A program made the translations under genes and the position numbers. Below the pieces are notes generated by a model. It saw only the letters and a list, made by a program, of their open reading frames with translations, ran no database searches and had not been told where the DNA came from. A stretch of 64,000 nt of DNA. Origin: SMWD01 sp964629475. Its GTDB lineage: Bacteria; Pseudomonadota; Gammaproteobacteria; Steroidobacterales; GCA-2729495. Of this stretch, positions 36,086 to 45,996 are shown in pieces (within the stretch, counting starts at the first letter, position 1; every line of letters begins with the position of its first letter). The stretch lies in NCBI GenBank assembly GCA_964629475.1, contig CAZVQW010000001.1, positions 248,001 through 312,000 of the forward strand, read 5' to 3'.

Positions 36086-37696
36086 TTATGCCACCCTGAT
36101 GGCCTCACCACCCGTCTGCGTGCGCAAATACTCACTATAGCTGCCGGTATAATCGATGATTCCATTCGGGGTCATTTCGATAATGCGTGTAGCCAGTGAC
36201 GACACGAATTCACGATCATGACTGATGAAAATCAGCGTACCGGGATAGTTTGCCAGCGCCAGGTTCAGAGCCTCGATAGATTCCATATCGAGGTGATTCG
36301 TCGGCTCGTCCATCACCATGACGTTAGGCTTCTGCAGAATTAGCTTGCCAAACAGCAGCCGGCCTTCTTCGCCACCGGACACCACCTTGACCGACTTCTC
36401 GCTGTCATCCCGGGAGAACAACATCCGGCCCAATGTACCGCGCAACAACTGCTCATCCGATCCTTTCGGTTGCCACTGCGTAATCCACTCAAACAGGGTC
36501 ATGTCCCGGTCAAATTCTGCCGCATGATCCTGAGCGAATGAGCCGACCCTGGCATTCTCTGCCCATTTGACCGTACCGCTGTCGGCATCGAGTTCTTGCA
36601 GCAGGCAGCGAGCCAGCGTGGTCTTGCCGATACCGTTCGGGCCGATGATCGCAACCCGCGCACCTGCTTCGATGCTCAGATCCAGGTTCTCGAACAACGG
36701 GCCTTCATCAAAACCCTTGCTCAGACCGTTAGCCTCGATGGCAATACGTCGCAATGGTTTATCCTGCTCAAAGCGAATAAAGGGGCTGACCCGGCTCGAC
36801 GGTTTAATGTCCTCAAGCTGGATTTTCTCCAGTTGACGGGCTCGCGAAGTAGCCTGTCGCGCCTTTGATGCATTCGCCGAGAAACGGCTGACAAAGGCCT
36901 GCAACTCGGCCATTTTGACTTTCTTTTTCGCATTGTCAGACTGCCTGCGTTCGAGCGCCTGTGTCGCCGCCGTCATGTATTCATCATAGTTACCCGGAAA
37001 CACACGCAGTTCGCCGTAATCGAGATCGGCCATGTGCGTGCAGACACTGTTCAGGAAGTGTCGATCATGCGAAATAATAACCATCGTGGCCTTGCTATCA
37101 CGCAGAAAACCTTCGAGCCAACGAATCGTGTTGATATCGAGGTTATTGGTAGGCTCATCGAGCAGCAATATATCCGGATCGGAGAACAAAGCCTGGGCCA
37201 GCAAAACTCTGAGCTTCCAGCCCGGTGCGATGGCGCTCATCGGGCCTTCGTGCTGTTCGACAGGAATGCCGATACCTTCCAGCAATTCACTGGCTCGTGA
37301 TTCGGCTGAGTAACCATCCAGTTCTGCGAATTGAACTTCGAGATCCGCAACATGCATGCCTTGTTCGTCACTCAACTCGGGCAGCGAATACAGCCGGTCT
37401 CTTTCCTGCGTCAGCTGCCACAATTTCTCATGCCCCATGATCACCGTGTCGATAACCCGGTAGTCCTCATATGCAAACTGATCCTGACGCAGCTGACCAA
37501 TCCGTTCGTTGGGATCGGTCGATACATTTCCCGCGCTCGACTTAAGCTCTCCCGCCAGGATTTTCATGAAGGTCGATTTACCTGAGCCGTTGGCGCCGAT
37601 CAAACCATAACGATTGCCATTGCCGAACTTGACGGAAACATTTTCGAACAGGGGCCTGGCGCCGAACTGAATCGACAGATTTGCTGTAGAGATCAA
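36086..37696 (-). CDS. ybiT: ABC-F family ATPase, YbiT type
   Basis: Ribosome-associated ABC-F protein without membrane domains. It has 536 residues. Two ABC modules carry Walker A GANGSGKSTFMKIL and GPNGIGKTTLARCL, and Walker B DILLLDEPTNNLD and VMVMDEPTNHLD. The linker between the domains includes NAKKKVKMAELQAFVSRFSANASKARQATSRARQLEKI. The whole sequence follows E. coli YbiT closely, including NVSTDPNERIGQLRQDQFA. It is convergent with rne, 7 bp apart. The signature motif of the second domain reads SGGEEGR. Confidence 0.93.
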   Translation of the reverse strand: MISTANLSIQFGARPLFENVSVKFGNGNRYGLIGANGSGKSTFMKILAGELKSSAGNVSTDPNERIGQLRQDQFAYEDYRVIDTVIMGHEKLWQLTQERDRLYSLPELSDEQGMHVADLEVQFAELDGYSAESRASELLEGIGIPVEQHEGPMSAIAPGWKLRVLLAQALFSDPDILLLDEPTNNLDINTIRWLEGFLRDSKATMVIISHDRHFLNSVCTHMADLDYGELRVFPGNYDEYMTAATQALERRQSDNAKKKVKMAELQAFVSRFSANASKARQATSRARQLEKIQLEDIKPSSRVSPFIRFEQDKPLRRIAIEANGLSKGFDEGPLFENLDLSIEAGARVAIIGPNGIGKTTLARCLLQELDADSGTVKWAENARVGSFAQDHAAEFDRDMTLFEWITQWQPKGSDEQLLRGTLGRMLFSRDDSEKSVKVVSGGEEGRLLFGKLILQKPNVMVMDEPTNHLDMESIEALNLALANYPGTLIFISHDREFVSSLATRIIEMTPNGIIDYTGSYSEYLRTQTGGEAIRVA

Positions 37697-37846
37697 GGTT
37701 TGTAATCCAGATTGAGTGGTTGACTGAAATCAGCGCCCAGTAAACGCCGGCTGTTAACAGGCAACAGCCTGATTAGAAAGGAATTTCGGATTTCTATCCC
37801 GTTTGGGCGGGCGGATGATAGCAGAATTGTCGGCCCGTGGGGGCGC

Positions 37847-38326
37847 TCAGGCTTTACCCGTCGTGGCTTGCTCGAGTTCCGCGAGCAGGCCATCCGCGGC
37901 CAGTTCGATCAGGTCCAGTACTCGCTCGAATCCGGTTTTGCCGCCGTAATAGGGGTCTGGCACATCCATTCCGGCATTGTCCGGCGAGTAGTCAAGAAAC
38001 AGCCTCATCCGGTCATGGCAGGCCGGATCCGCCCTCTCCTTCAGATCGGCCAGGTTATCCTGATCCATCGCGATAATGTAATCGAACAGATCGAAATCGG
38101 CCTCGACGACATCGCGAGCGGCCAGCTTCGAGATATCGATACCACGACGACTGGCAGCATCCTGAGCACGCGGATCCGGCGGAGAACCCGCATGATAGCC
38201 GTGCGTACCCGCCGAATCGACGGTGATATCCAGGTGCCCGGCACGTGTCGCCAACAATTGACGGAAATGCCCTTCCGCCATCGGTGAACGACAGATGTTG
38301 CCCATGCACACAAACAGGATTTTCAT
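37847..38326 (-). CDS. Low-molecular-weight protein tyrosine phosphatase
   Basis: Dephosphorylates phosphotyrosine proteins, often regulators of polysaccharide export, in the cytoplasm. It has 159 residues. The P-loop CMGNICRSPMAEG has nucleophile Cys7 and Arg13; the general acid Asp is in DVPDPYYGG. Overlap of 4 bp with kdsB and the neighbourhood lpxK-kdsB-ptp match the arrangement in Pseudomonas. No dedicated tyrosine kinase gene is nearby. murB, which often follows, is absent. Confidence 0.93.
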   Translation of the reverse strand: MKILFVCMGNICRSPMAEGHFRQLLATRAGHLDITVDSAGTHGYHAGSPPDPRAQDAASRRGIDISKLAARDVVEADFDLFDYIIAMDQDNLADLKERADPACHDRMRLFLDYSPDNAGMDVPDPYYGGKTGFERVLDLIELAADGLLAELEQATTGKA

Positions 38327-39081
38327 ACTGACCGCCTCCCGGCAATAAAACGTTCCGCTGCCGCAAGATCTTCCGGCGTATCAACATCGGGTCCCAGCGA
38401 CTCTTCGGCAATACCGACACGAATCTCCATGCCGCCGTTAAGTGCGCGCAATTGCTCCAGCTTCTCCGCCCGTTCGAGTTCGCAGGCGGGTGTTTGCGCC
38501 AATTGCAACAAAGCCGTGGCGCGGTACGCATAGAGACCGATATGCCGCCAGAAACGGGCCGGCGGTTTGCCGCCATGCGCGACAGCCGGAATCGATGCGC
38601 GACTGAAATACAATGCGCGCCCCTCAGCATCGAATACGACCTTGACGATATTCGGATCGCCGACGTCCTGCGGATCATCCAACGCCACACACAAGGTTGC
38701 CAGTGATGCGCAATCGTGAGTGATCAGAAGTGCGGCAACCTGATCGATGCTCGAGCCGGGAACCAGCGGCGCATCACCCTGCACATTAACGACGATGCTG
38801 TCATCACCCCAGCCCCTGCGCTGCACGACCTCGGCAATCCTGTCCGTGCCCGATTCGTGGTCGGCGCGAGTCATAACGACCTCCGCACCAAATTGTTCCG
38901 CCACAGTTGCAATCCGCCGATCATCCGTTGCAACCACAACTTGCGCCGCACCGCTGGCACAGGCCTGCTCGTACACGTGACGAATCATCGGCTTGCCGTC
39001 GAGTTCAGCAATTGCTTTGCCCGGAAACCGTGTCGATGCATAACGCGCCGGAATCACGACTCTGAATCTGTCGTCTGTCAT
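38323..39081 (-). CDS. kdsB: 3-deoxy-manno-octulosonate cytidylyltransferase
   Basis: Activates Kdo as CMP-Kdo for lipopolysaccharide core synthesis. It has 252 residues. Signatures are VVIPARYASTRFPGKAIAELDGKPMIRHVYE, MTRADHESGTDRIAEVV, VVNVQGDAPLVP and FWRHIGLYAYRATALL. It is adjacent to lpxK, whose stop lies 1 bp before the kdsB ATG, so the two are probably co-translated. The small YcaR/Trm112-like gene often between lpxK and kdsB is absent. Confidence 0.97.
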   Translation of the reverse strand: MTDDRFRVVIPARYASTRFPGKAIAELDGKPMIRHVYEQACASGAAQVVVATDDRRIATVAEQFGAEVVMTRADHESGTDRIAEVVQRRGWGDDSIVVNVQGDAPLVPGSSIDQVAALLITHDCASLATLCVALDDPQDVGDPNIVKVVFDAEGRALYFSRASIPAVAHGGKPPARFWRHIGLYAYRATALLQLAQTPACELERAEKLEQLRALNGGMEIRVGIAEESLGPDVDTPEDLAAAERFIAGRRSV

Positions 39082-40137
39082 TCAGCCCCCTGCATTCGAT
39101 CGTCTCGACACTGCCGCCTGCAATGCCGCAATTTTCGTAGCCACGGCCGACACCGCATCAGCCGCCATACGCACATCCACCGGCACGCACCACGCGTTCA
39201 TGACCGATGTCCGCGGGTATTTTACGCTATCTTTCTCGGTCATCAGGATCGGCCAATCGTGTTCGGCAACGAGTCGTTCAAGGTCGACGCTACCATGGTC
39301 TGCCACAGCGACCGGATTGAATTCGATGCCAAATTCGGCAAGCAGTGCATAAAACCGGTCCGGGTTGCCGATTCCGGCCACGGCCCAGACATGCTGACCG
39401 CAAAATTCTTCAAGATCACATTGCCGGGCTCCGACCAATGCGCGGGCCTTGCCCGGTACAAGCTCAAAAACATGACCGGCTATATCTCGCGTTTGGCCAT
39501 TACTGAACACAAGGTCAACTTCCACCAACCGGGCAGCCGGTTCGCGCAATGGACCAGCCGGCAGCATCCAGCCGTTGCCGAGAGCACGCTGACCGTCGAT
39601 CACCACGAACTCGAGATCACGCCGCAATCGATAGTGCTGTAACCCGTCGTCGGCAACAATGACATTTACCTGCGTTTCGCTCAGCAGGTGGCGGACGGCA
39701 GCGACGCGATCGGCACAGACACAGACCGGCACACTGGTCCGGCGTGCGAGCAGCAGAGGCTCGTCACCGACCTCCTGCGCCGGACTGTCCACTTCGACGA
39801 TGACGGGTTTCGGTCCGGTGCTGCCGCCATACCCGCGGCTCACGATACCCGGCCGCAGGCCGGCACCCTGCAGATGCCCGACGAGCCAGGCGACGAGCGG
39901 CGTTTTACCTGAGCCACCCACCGTAATGTTACCGACAACGATAACGGGAACGGCGCACGACGTACTGCGTAACCAACCCGCCCGGTAACCGGCGCGACGC
40001 ACGGCAATGATCACCCGATAGACCCAGGCAAAGGGCATGAGAAAAACAGCGAGCACCGAAGAGCCATACCAGAGCCTCTCGACACGTCGCTCGAAACGAC
40101 TCGAGATACGGTTCCCGGTACTAATGAGAAAGGTCAT
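39082..40137 (-). CDS. lpxK: Tetraacyldisaccharide 4'-kinase
   Basis: Phosphorylates the lipid A disaccharide at the inner membrane. It has 351 residues from the ATG at 40137. The N-terminal membrane-associating part (LWYGSSVLAVFLMPFAWVYRVI) is followed by VIVVGNITVGGSGKTPLVAWLV (Walker A, GGSGKT) and SRGYGGSTG, VIVADDGLQHYRLRRDLE and VWAVAGIGNPDRFYALL. The start overlaps the msbA end by 17 bp. The longer frame to 40224 lies within msbA and has no family support. Confidence 0.95.
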   Translation of the reverse strand: MTFLISTGNRISSRFERRVERLWYGSSVLAVFLMPFAWVYRVIIAVRRAGYRAGWLRSTSCAVPVIVVGNITVGGSGKTPLVAWLVGHLQGAGLRPGIVSRGYGGSTGPKPVIVEVDSPAQEVGDEPLLLARRTSVPVCVCADRVAAVRHLLSETQVNVIVADDGLQHYRLRRDLEFVVIDGQRALGNGWMLPAGPLREPAARLVEVDLVFSNGQTRDIAGHVFELVPGKARALVGARQCDLEEFCGQHVWAVAGIGNPDRFYALLAEFGIEFNPVAVADHGSVDLERLVAEHDWPILMTEKDSVKYPRTSVMNAWCVPVDVRMAADAVSAVATKIAALQAAVSRRSNAGG

Positions 40138-41890
40138 CCTTGAACTGCATACGATGCAACATTGCGTATTCGCCAGCACCGGCCAGCAGTTCCGCATGAC
40201 TGCCACTCTCAATGATGCGTCCATCGGCCATGACGATGATTCGATCGGCGTTTTCTACCGTCGACAATCGATGTGCAATGACGAAGGTGGTGCGATTCTG
40301 CACCAGTTCAGCCAATGCCTGCTGAATATGCCTCTCGGATGCGGTATCGAGCGCGGACGTTGCCTCATCGAGTATCAGGATGGGCGCATTTTTGAGTAAT
40401 GCGCGAGCAATCGCAATGCGTTGACGCTGCCCACCTGACAGCATGACGCCGCGGTCGCCGACCTGCGTGTCGAGCCCGTACGGCGTCTCATTTGCGAATT
40501 CATCGACGTGCGCGGCATGTGCCGCATGCTCAATCTGTTCGCGCGTCGCGTCACCGAGTCCGCCATAAGCGATGTTGTTGGCAATCGAATCATTAAACAG
40601 CACCACCTCCTGGCTGACGAGGCTGATCTGATCGCGCAGGTTCGCGAGCCGGTAATCCTGCAACGGCCGGCCGTCGATCAGAATGAGGCCTGCATCGGGA
40701 TCGTAGAAGCGTGGCAACAGGCTGACGAGCGTCGATTTGCCGCTGCCGGAACGACCAACGATTGCAAGCATCTGACCACTCGGTACCTCGAGAGAAATAT
40801 CCGCAAGCACAGAGCCCTTCTGCTCACTGTAGGTGAAATCAACATGACGGAATTCAACGCTTCCGGACACACGATCGACCGTACAGGTACCCGTATCCTG
40901 CTCCTCGGACTCGTCGAGCAACTCAAAAATACTGACTCCGGCAGCAATTCCACGCTGTATCGATACATTGATATTTGTTAGCTGGCGAATCGGGCGCAAC
41001 AAAAAAACCATTGCCGTGATAAAACCAGTCAAATCCGCAGCCGGCGGGCGAAAATCCTCGAACATGACAAAATAAATAACACCGGCCAGGCCCAGCGCAA
41101 TGACGATATTAGTCAGCCCATCCCCACCGGCACGCGTACCAATCAGGCGCATATTCAGACGCATATTCTTTTCATTAACCGAACTGAAACGCTCACTTTC
41201 GTATTTTTGCCCGGAAAATATTTTGACGATGCGATGACTCTGCAGAGCTTCCTCGGTGATCCTCGCGACATCGCCAACCGAGACCTGAATCCGTGCACTA
41301 TGACGCCGGAAAACCTTGCTTAAAATGGAAATTACCAGCGCAATCAATGGCCCGGTCACCAGCAGGACCCCGGTCAACGGCGGGCTCAGATAAATCATAT
41401 AAGCCAGCAGGCAGATAATTGTCAGCGTATCTCGAATGAGAACGGTGACGACGTTCGATGTCGCTTCGGCAACCTGCTCCACGTTGAATGTCAGGCGCGA
41501 CAGCATCTCTCCGGCAGAAATCGAATCGAAAAAACTCGTCGGCAGCACGAGAAATTTTTCAAATGCCCGGCCACGCAGCACCCTGATGACGTTTCGTCCT
41601 ATCCAGCCGAGGCAATACGCCGAGGAAAATGCGGCAAGTCCACGCACCAGGAACAGACCGATGATCGCCACCGGCAGAAGTCGTCGAATAAATAATTCGT
41701 CGTCGCTGAGACCTTCAGGATCGAGGTACTCCATCAGGTTTTTAACCAGGAAGGCAAAACCCGTGTCAGTCACAGCGTATATTGCCATCGTAATCGCAGC
41801 GACGATGAACATCTTCCAGTGCGGCGCAACAATATGCAGCAACCGCCGATACACGACGGCGGGCGTCAGGCCTGTCGAGGGCGTCGGCAC
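40121..41890 (-). CDS. msbA: Lipid A export ATP-binding/permease protein MsbA
   Basis: Homodimeric ABC flippase that moves core-lipid A across the inner membrane. It has 589 residues. Six membrane helices occupy about residues 20-320 and include FFDSISAGEMLSRLTFNVEQVA. The ATPase domain has Walker A GRSGSGKSTLVSLLPRFYD, signature LSGGQRQRIAIARALL, Walker B ILILDEATSALD and the H-loop FVIAHRLSTVE. It lies 8 bp downstream of the exbD-like gene and overlaps lpxK, as in many gammaproteobacteria. Confidence 0.96.
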   Translation of the reverse strand: MPTPSTGLTPAVVYRRLLHIVAPHWKMFIVAAITMAIYAVTDTGFAFLVKNLMEYLDPEGLSDDELFIRRLLPVAIIGLFLVRGLAAFSSAYCLGWIGRNVIRVLRGRAFEKFLVLPTSFFDSISAGEMLSRLTFNVEQVAEATSNVVTVLIRDTLTIICLLAYMIYLSPPLTGVLLVTGPLIALVISILSKVFRRHSARIQVSVGDVARITEEALQSHRIVKIFSGQKYESERFSSVNEKNMRLNMRLIGTRAGGDGLTNIVIALGLAGVIYFVMFEDFRPPAADLTGFITAMVFLLRPIRQLTNINVSIQRGIAAGVSIFELLDESEEQDTGTCTVDRVSGSVEFRHVDFTYSEQKGSVLADISLEVPSGQMLAIVGRSGSGKSTLVSLLPRFYDPDAGLILIDGRPLQDYRLANLRDQISLVSQEVVLFNDSIANNIAYGGLGDATREQIEHAAHAAHVDEFANETPYGLDTQVGDRGVMLSGGQRQRIAIARALLKNAPILILDEATSALDTASERHIQQALAELVQNRTTFVIAHRLSTVENADRIIVMADGRIIESGSHAELLAGAGEYAMLHRMQFKDDLSH

Positions 41891-41898
41891 GTGGCAGG

Positions 41899-42327
41899 TT
41901 ACCCGGATGGATCCGTCGCGGAAACGGTGGAAATGCTGATATTGACGAAGCCTAACTTGCCCGCCACATCCATCGCCGTGACAACTGATTGATGACTCGC
42001 CTCGGCATCTGCCGTTATCGTGACGCTGTCTGCATCGAGATTCCGGGCCAGCTTGACGATCGCCGCCTTGAGGGTCTCCGCGCGACTGTCCACCAACGCA
42101 CGATTATTGACAAAATATCGGCCGGTTGCTGATATCGTGATCTCGAGGACCGGACTATCAGCGGTGCGCTCGACCGAATCGGCGGCCTCCGGCAGACGGA
42201 TCGTCAGTTCCGATTCACGCACAAAGCTCGTCGTCACCATGAAGAACACCAGCAACAACAACACGACGTCAATCAACGACGTCAGGTTGAGTTCCGGCTC
42301 AAGCCGACTTTCTGGCCGGAGTTTCAT
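41899..42327 (-). CDS. ExbD/TolR family biopolymer transport protein
   Basis: Inner-membrane partner of ExbB in proton-motive-force-driven transport. It has 142 residues with one membrane helix (LTSLIDVVLLLLVFFMVTTSF) carrying the Asp of the proton path (in SLIDVV), then a periplasmic domain (FVNNRALVDSRAETLKAAI to TAMDVAGKLGFVNISI). The start lies 29 bp inside the exbB-like gene. Chromosomal pairs at this position are exbB/exbD-like genes of unclear cargo. No tonB is nearby. Confidence 0.92.
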   Translation of the reverse strand: MKLRPESRLEPELNLTSLIDVVLLLLVFFMVTTSFVRESELTIRLPEAADSVERTADSPVLEITISATGRYFVNNRALVDSRAETLKAAIVKLARNLDADSVTITADAEASHQSVVTAMDVAGKLGFVNISISTVSATDPSG

Positions 42328-42955
42328 CGCGATCTCCTAACGTATCCATGAACTGTTTGCGCAGCAACGCCTCGACCATTGTGATTGCTTCTTTTTCCAT
42401 CTGGACGGCCAGTGCATCGACCCTGCCACTCAAGTAGCGGTATCCGATCAGCGATGGAATGGCGACCGTCAGGCCGGCAGCCGTCGTGATCAGGGCCTCG
42501 GAAATTCCACCGGCCAGAACGGTCGGGTCACCGACACCGTGCGTCGTGATGGCAGCAAAAACCTTGACCATACCGATGACGGTACCGAGCAACCCAAGCA
42601 GCGGTGAAATTGCCGCGATAGTACCGAGAGAATTCAGGAATCGTTCGAGATCGTGCACGACCTGGCGCCCTGCATCTTCGATGCTTTCCTTGATAATTTT
42701 ACGTTCCCGGTGCCTGTTGACGAGTCCGGCGGCAAGGATTTCGCCCAGCGGCGAACCCTGGTGCAGTGTCTGAATATGCGTGTGATTGAGCTGGTTCTTG
42801 CGCACCCACTCCCAGACTTGACGAGTCAGGTTTTTTGGCAGCACGCGCCGTGGTTGCAGCGTCCAGAGCCTCTCGATGATAATCGCCGCAGCAATAACCG
42901 AACAGAGGATGATGGGCAACATCAACCACCCGCCGGACTTTACGATCTCGAGCAT
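42299..42955 (-). CDS. ExbB/TolQ family (MotA-like) proton channel protein
   Basis: Integral membrane component that forms a proton channel with the ExbD-like protein. It has 218 residues. There are three membrane segments (LMLPIILCSVIAAAIIIERLW; LGTIAAISPLLGLLGTVIGMVKVFAAI; LITTAAGLTVAIPSLIGYRYL). The conserved MotA/TolQ/ExbB motif is PLLGLLGTVIGM and AGGISEALITTAAGL. It is first in exbB-exbD-msbA-lpxK-kdsB-ptp, with comEC immediately upstream in the same direction. Confidence 0.93.
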   Translation of the reverse strand: MLEIVKSGGWLMLPIILCSVIAAAIIIERLWTLQPRRVLPKNLTRQVWEWVRKNQLNHTHIQTLHQGSPLGEILAAGLVNRHRERKIIKESIEDAGRQVVHDLERFLNSLGTIAAISPLLGLLGTVIGMVKVFAAITTHGVGDPTVLAGGISEALITTAAGLTVAIPSLIGYRYLSGRVDALAVQMEKEAITMVEALLRKQFMDTLGDRDETPARKSA

Positions 42956-43003
42956 CTAACACGCACCCACAACTCAATGGGCGCACTATAACCGGGCAAC
43001 ACG

Positions 43004-45382
43004 CTAATTTGTAGAGGCCGGCGGCAGGCAGCCTCGTTGTGCCAATCTCACCGGCGTCCGCTCGTTCCAGATATGAGCGTCATCGAGGCGATATCGCATG
43101 ACGAGTCGCAATGGCCCGTCATCGTCGGCCTCGAACACGAGCGCGCCGAGATCGCCGGTCGTCAGTGTGCACGCATCGCCGGAGGACCAGCGCTGCTGCA
43201 CGTCGGGCGCCGGAAATCCCCACTGATTTCGATATCCGGCTGAAAAAACGACGAACTCGGGCCGGGTCGCCGCTACGAAGGACGCAGTCGATGAAGTACG
43301 GCTGCCGTGATGAGGCGCGACGACCAGGTCGACTGCCGGCAATGCACCACTCGTCACGAGCCAACGCTCTGCGCGTTGTTCAATATCTCCGGGTAACAAT
43401 AAACTGGCGCCCGGTAACTGCACGAGCAACACACACGAGGCATCGTTCTCGGACCACGGTCTGGAATCGGCTTCCGGGCCCGGATGCAATATCCGGAAAC
43501 TGACACCGTCCCGCAACCAATGCTGTCCGGTGCGACAGGTACGAAACCGAGCGGCCGGTAAATCGAATCGTTCGGGCGCGAATAATTCCGCCTCCGGATA
43601 AATGGTCAGCACACTACGCGCACCACCGACATGATCGGCATCGCCGTGCGAGACGATCAGGCGGTCCAGTCGCGTCACACCGAAGTGATGCAAAACCGGA
43701 AGCACGACGCTTCGCCCGGCATCGCCGCGCCGATATCGCGGGCCGGTATCGAACAAAACGGTATGGCCTGGCGTTTGTAACAACACGGCCAGGCCCTGAC
43801 CGACATCCATGACGACGACCCGCAGCGCCGGTGCCGAAGTCCGTGTTGCGGCGAAGATGGCCAGTGCGAGCAGCAGGACAGTCATGGGCATGCGCGCCGG
43901 TAACGGCCGTGGCCAGATCAACACCGCGGCAATGACAACGCTGGTTGCTGCGACGAGCCCGGGCAACCCGGGCATATCGACGGATATCGCTATCAGAGGC
44001 CAGCGGTTCAGAACTTCCAGGAAACTGATGACCTGAGCCAGGATGAAATCTGCAAGTCCGAGTACCGGACCTGCCAGTGGCGGTGCCACAATCAGGGCCA
44101 GGACGCCGATAATTAACAACGGCACGATCGATACGGCGAACAACGGCACGACAAGCAGGTTCGCAATCGGAGCAATCAGGGAAACCTGGCCAAAAAAGAA
44201 AGCCGTGGCCGGCAACATCCCTACGCTGAGGCACAACTGGGCCCGTAACAACAGGCGAAATCGCCGTAGCAGATCTGCCTCACGCGAACGCGGTTCAGTG
44301 ACGACAACCGTCGCACCGAATCCCGACAACAGCAAGATAAAGACGGCTCCAAAAGACAGCCAGAAGCCTGATGCGAGCATGGCGAATGGCCCGAGCCACA
44401 AAATCACATATAACGCGACCGCCAATAGGGCCGGAGCGGGCATCGGGCGTCGCAGACCGGTTAACAAGATCACGGCGCTTGTCATGACCAGCGCCCGGAC
44501 GGTTGGTACGGAGAAGCCGGCCAAAGCACTGTAGGCTGCGGCACCTGCAAATGCGCTGATCCGGGCCAGCATCAATGGACGACAGCCAACGCGTGCGAGC
44601 AATAGCCAGCGGCCGATCTGGTGACCGCAGAAAAATGCAAAACCGGCTGCAAGCCCGATATGCAGGCCGGAAATCGCCATCAGATGCACCGTGCCCGTAC
44701 GTCGTAAAGTATCCCAATCGTCATCATCCAGTCGATTGCGGATACCGACGGCGAGCGCCAGCAAGTGCCCGACTGCCTCCCCGTCCGGGATCGCTTCTTG
44801 CAGATCTGCTGCGATGCGCTGCCGGAACGCAGCCAATGCGCATCCCGCCGCCGCGGACGACAACCGCTGATTGGCAGCTGAGTGACGAACATATCCGGTG
44901 GCGCCCAAATCACGCATGAAGGCCCAGCGCTCAAAATCAAAACCGGCCGGGTTACTGGCACCGCGCGGGCGTTTGAGCCGAATCGTCAGGCGCCAGTGTT
45001 CGCCGGCCCGCACCAGCGGTGCGGTCTGGTACCAGCTGACCAAAGCGCGTGAGGGTATGCCGGGGCTGCCCTCCTGCTGATCGATGCGCAACAGAAATCT
45101 CTGCACGCCACTATCGAGCGCGGGTATATCACAAACAACTCCCGTCAACGTGAGGTCGCGGCCGTGCAACTCGGAGGGGAGCCGGTGCTCAATGATCCAT
45201 GTCGCAGACAGGAGCGACCAGCAAGCCGGCAGCAGTACCGCAATAGCACGCGGCCCCCACAGAAACCCGGTTAACAGGATGCCGAAAGACAGCACCTCAG
45301 GGTAAATCGCAAACAAAATGACCGGTGCATGAAAACAGACCAGAAAAATTACGACGAAAGCCAGAATACTGCTCGAAACCAT
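43004..45382 (-). CDS. comEC: DNA internalisation competence protein ComEC/Rec2
   Basis: Membrane channel for single-stranded DNA in natural transformation. It has 792 residues. The order is N-terminal membrane segments, an OB-like domain (DLTLTGVVCDIPAL), the competence domain with many helices (AVGIRNRLDDDDWDTLRRTGTVHLMAISGLHIGLAAGFAFF), and a C-terminal metallo-beta-lactamase-like domain with SHGDADHVGGARSVL, VAPHHGSRTSSTASF and VFSAGYRNQWGFP. It is full length and intact. It is divergent from the DUF2062 gene with 95 bp between, and upstream of the exbB operon. Confidence 0.95.
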   Translation of the reverse strand: MVSSSILAFVVIFLVCFHAPVILFAIYPEVLSFGILLTGFLWGPRAIAVLLPACWSLLSATWIIEHRLPSELHGRDLTLTGVVCDIPALDSGVQRFLLRIDQQEGSPGIPSRALVSWYQTAPLVRAGEHWRLTIRLKRPRGASNPAGFDFERWAFMRDLGATGYVRHSAANQRLSSAAAGCALAAFRQRIAADLQEAIPDGEAVGHLLALAVGIRNRLDDDDWDTLRRTGTVHLMAISGLHIGLAAGFAFFCGHQIGRWLLLARVGCRPLMLARISAFAGAAAYSALAGFSVPTVRALVMTSAVILLTGLRRPMPAPALLAVALYVILWLGPFAMLASGFWLSFGAVFILLLSGFGATVVVTEPRSREADLLRRFRLLLRAQLCLSVGMLPATAFFFGQVSLIAPIANLLVVPLFAVSIVPLLIIGVLALIVAPPLAGPVLGLADFILAQVISFLEVLNRWPLIAISVDMPGLPGLVAATSVVIAAVLIWPRPLPARMPMTVLLLALAIFAATRTSAPALRVVVMDVGQGLAVLLQTPGHTVLFDTGPRYRRGDAGRSVVLPVLHHFGVTRLDRLIVSHGDADHVGGARSVLTIYPEAELFAPERFDLPAARFRTCRTGQHWLRDGVSFRILHPGPEADSRPWSENDASCVLLVQLPGASLLLPGDIEQRAERWLVTSGALPAVDLVVAPHHGSRTSSTASFVAATRPEFVVFSAGYRNQWGFPAPDVQQRWSSGDACTLTTGDLGALVFEADDDGPLRLVMRYRLDDAHIWNERTPVRLAQRGCLPPASTN

Positions 45383-45477
45383 GTTCCGCTTTGCCGTAGA
45401 AACTGGATAATCATGTCCTGATGATTTTGGCTGCCCCGACCCCTATCACGGTAACGAGACAAAACGAATAGTACGTA

Positions 45478-45996
45478 ATGCCCAGACGATTCTTCAGACG
45501 TGTTTCCGGTGGTTATCTGCGGAAAAAGCAGCCTTGGTTCCTGCACCCGTTCGCGACGTTACTCGCGCACCCGACGTTCCTGTCGGTGAGCCGCAGGAGT
45601 GTCGCCGGCGCAGTCTGGATCGGGCTGTTCATCGCCCTGCTGCCGCTGCCGGGCCAGACTGTTATCGCCCTGTTCGCGGCGCTGCTGCTGCGGGTCAATG
45701 TGCCGATCGCCGCCATCACGACCTGGGTCACGAACCCGATGACGATGGGCCCGGTATTTTACTGGGAATACACACTCGGGCGGATGATCCTCGATCTCCC
45801 GCCCCGTAATCCTGCAATCGATTTATCCTGGGAGTGGGTCACGAGCGGACTGGTTGCGATCTGGAAGCCGCTGCTGCTCGGTTGTTTCATTTCCGCGACG
45901 ATCGTCGCCTCGATCGGTTATCTGTCCGTCAGCGTCACTTGGCGCCTGATCGTCGCGGCGCGCTACCGCAAACGTCACCTCAACGGACGTCGCTAG
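45478..45996 (+). CDS. DUF2062 domain membrane protein
   Basis: 172 residues. The basic N-terminus (MPRRFFRRVSGGYLRKK) is followed by the DUF2062 core: HPFATLLAHPTFLSVSRRSVAGAVWIGLF, LPGQTVIALFAALLLRVNVPIAAITTWVTNPMTMGPVFYWEYTLG, plus a C-terminal hydrophobic helix. Function is unknown. It is convergent with lolD, the stops overlapping by 4 bp. Homologues are found at this position beside comEC in Pseudomonas. Confidence 0.92.
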   Translation: MPRRFFRRVSGGYLRKKQPWFLHPFATLLAHPTFLSVSRRSVAGAVWIGLFIALLPLPGQTVIALFAALLLRVNVPIAAITTWVTNPMTMGPVFYWEYTLGRMILDLPPRNPAIDLSWEWVTSGLVAIWKPLLLGCFISATIVASIGYLSVSVTWRLIVAARYRKRHLNGRR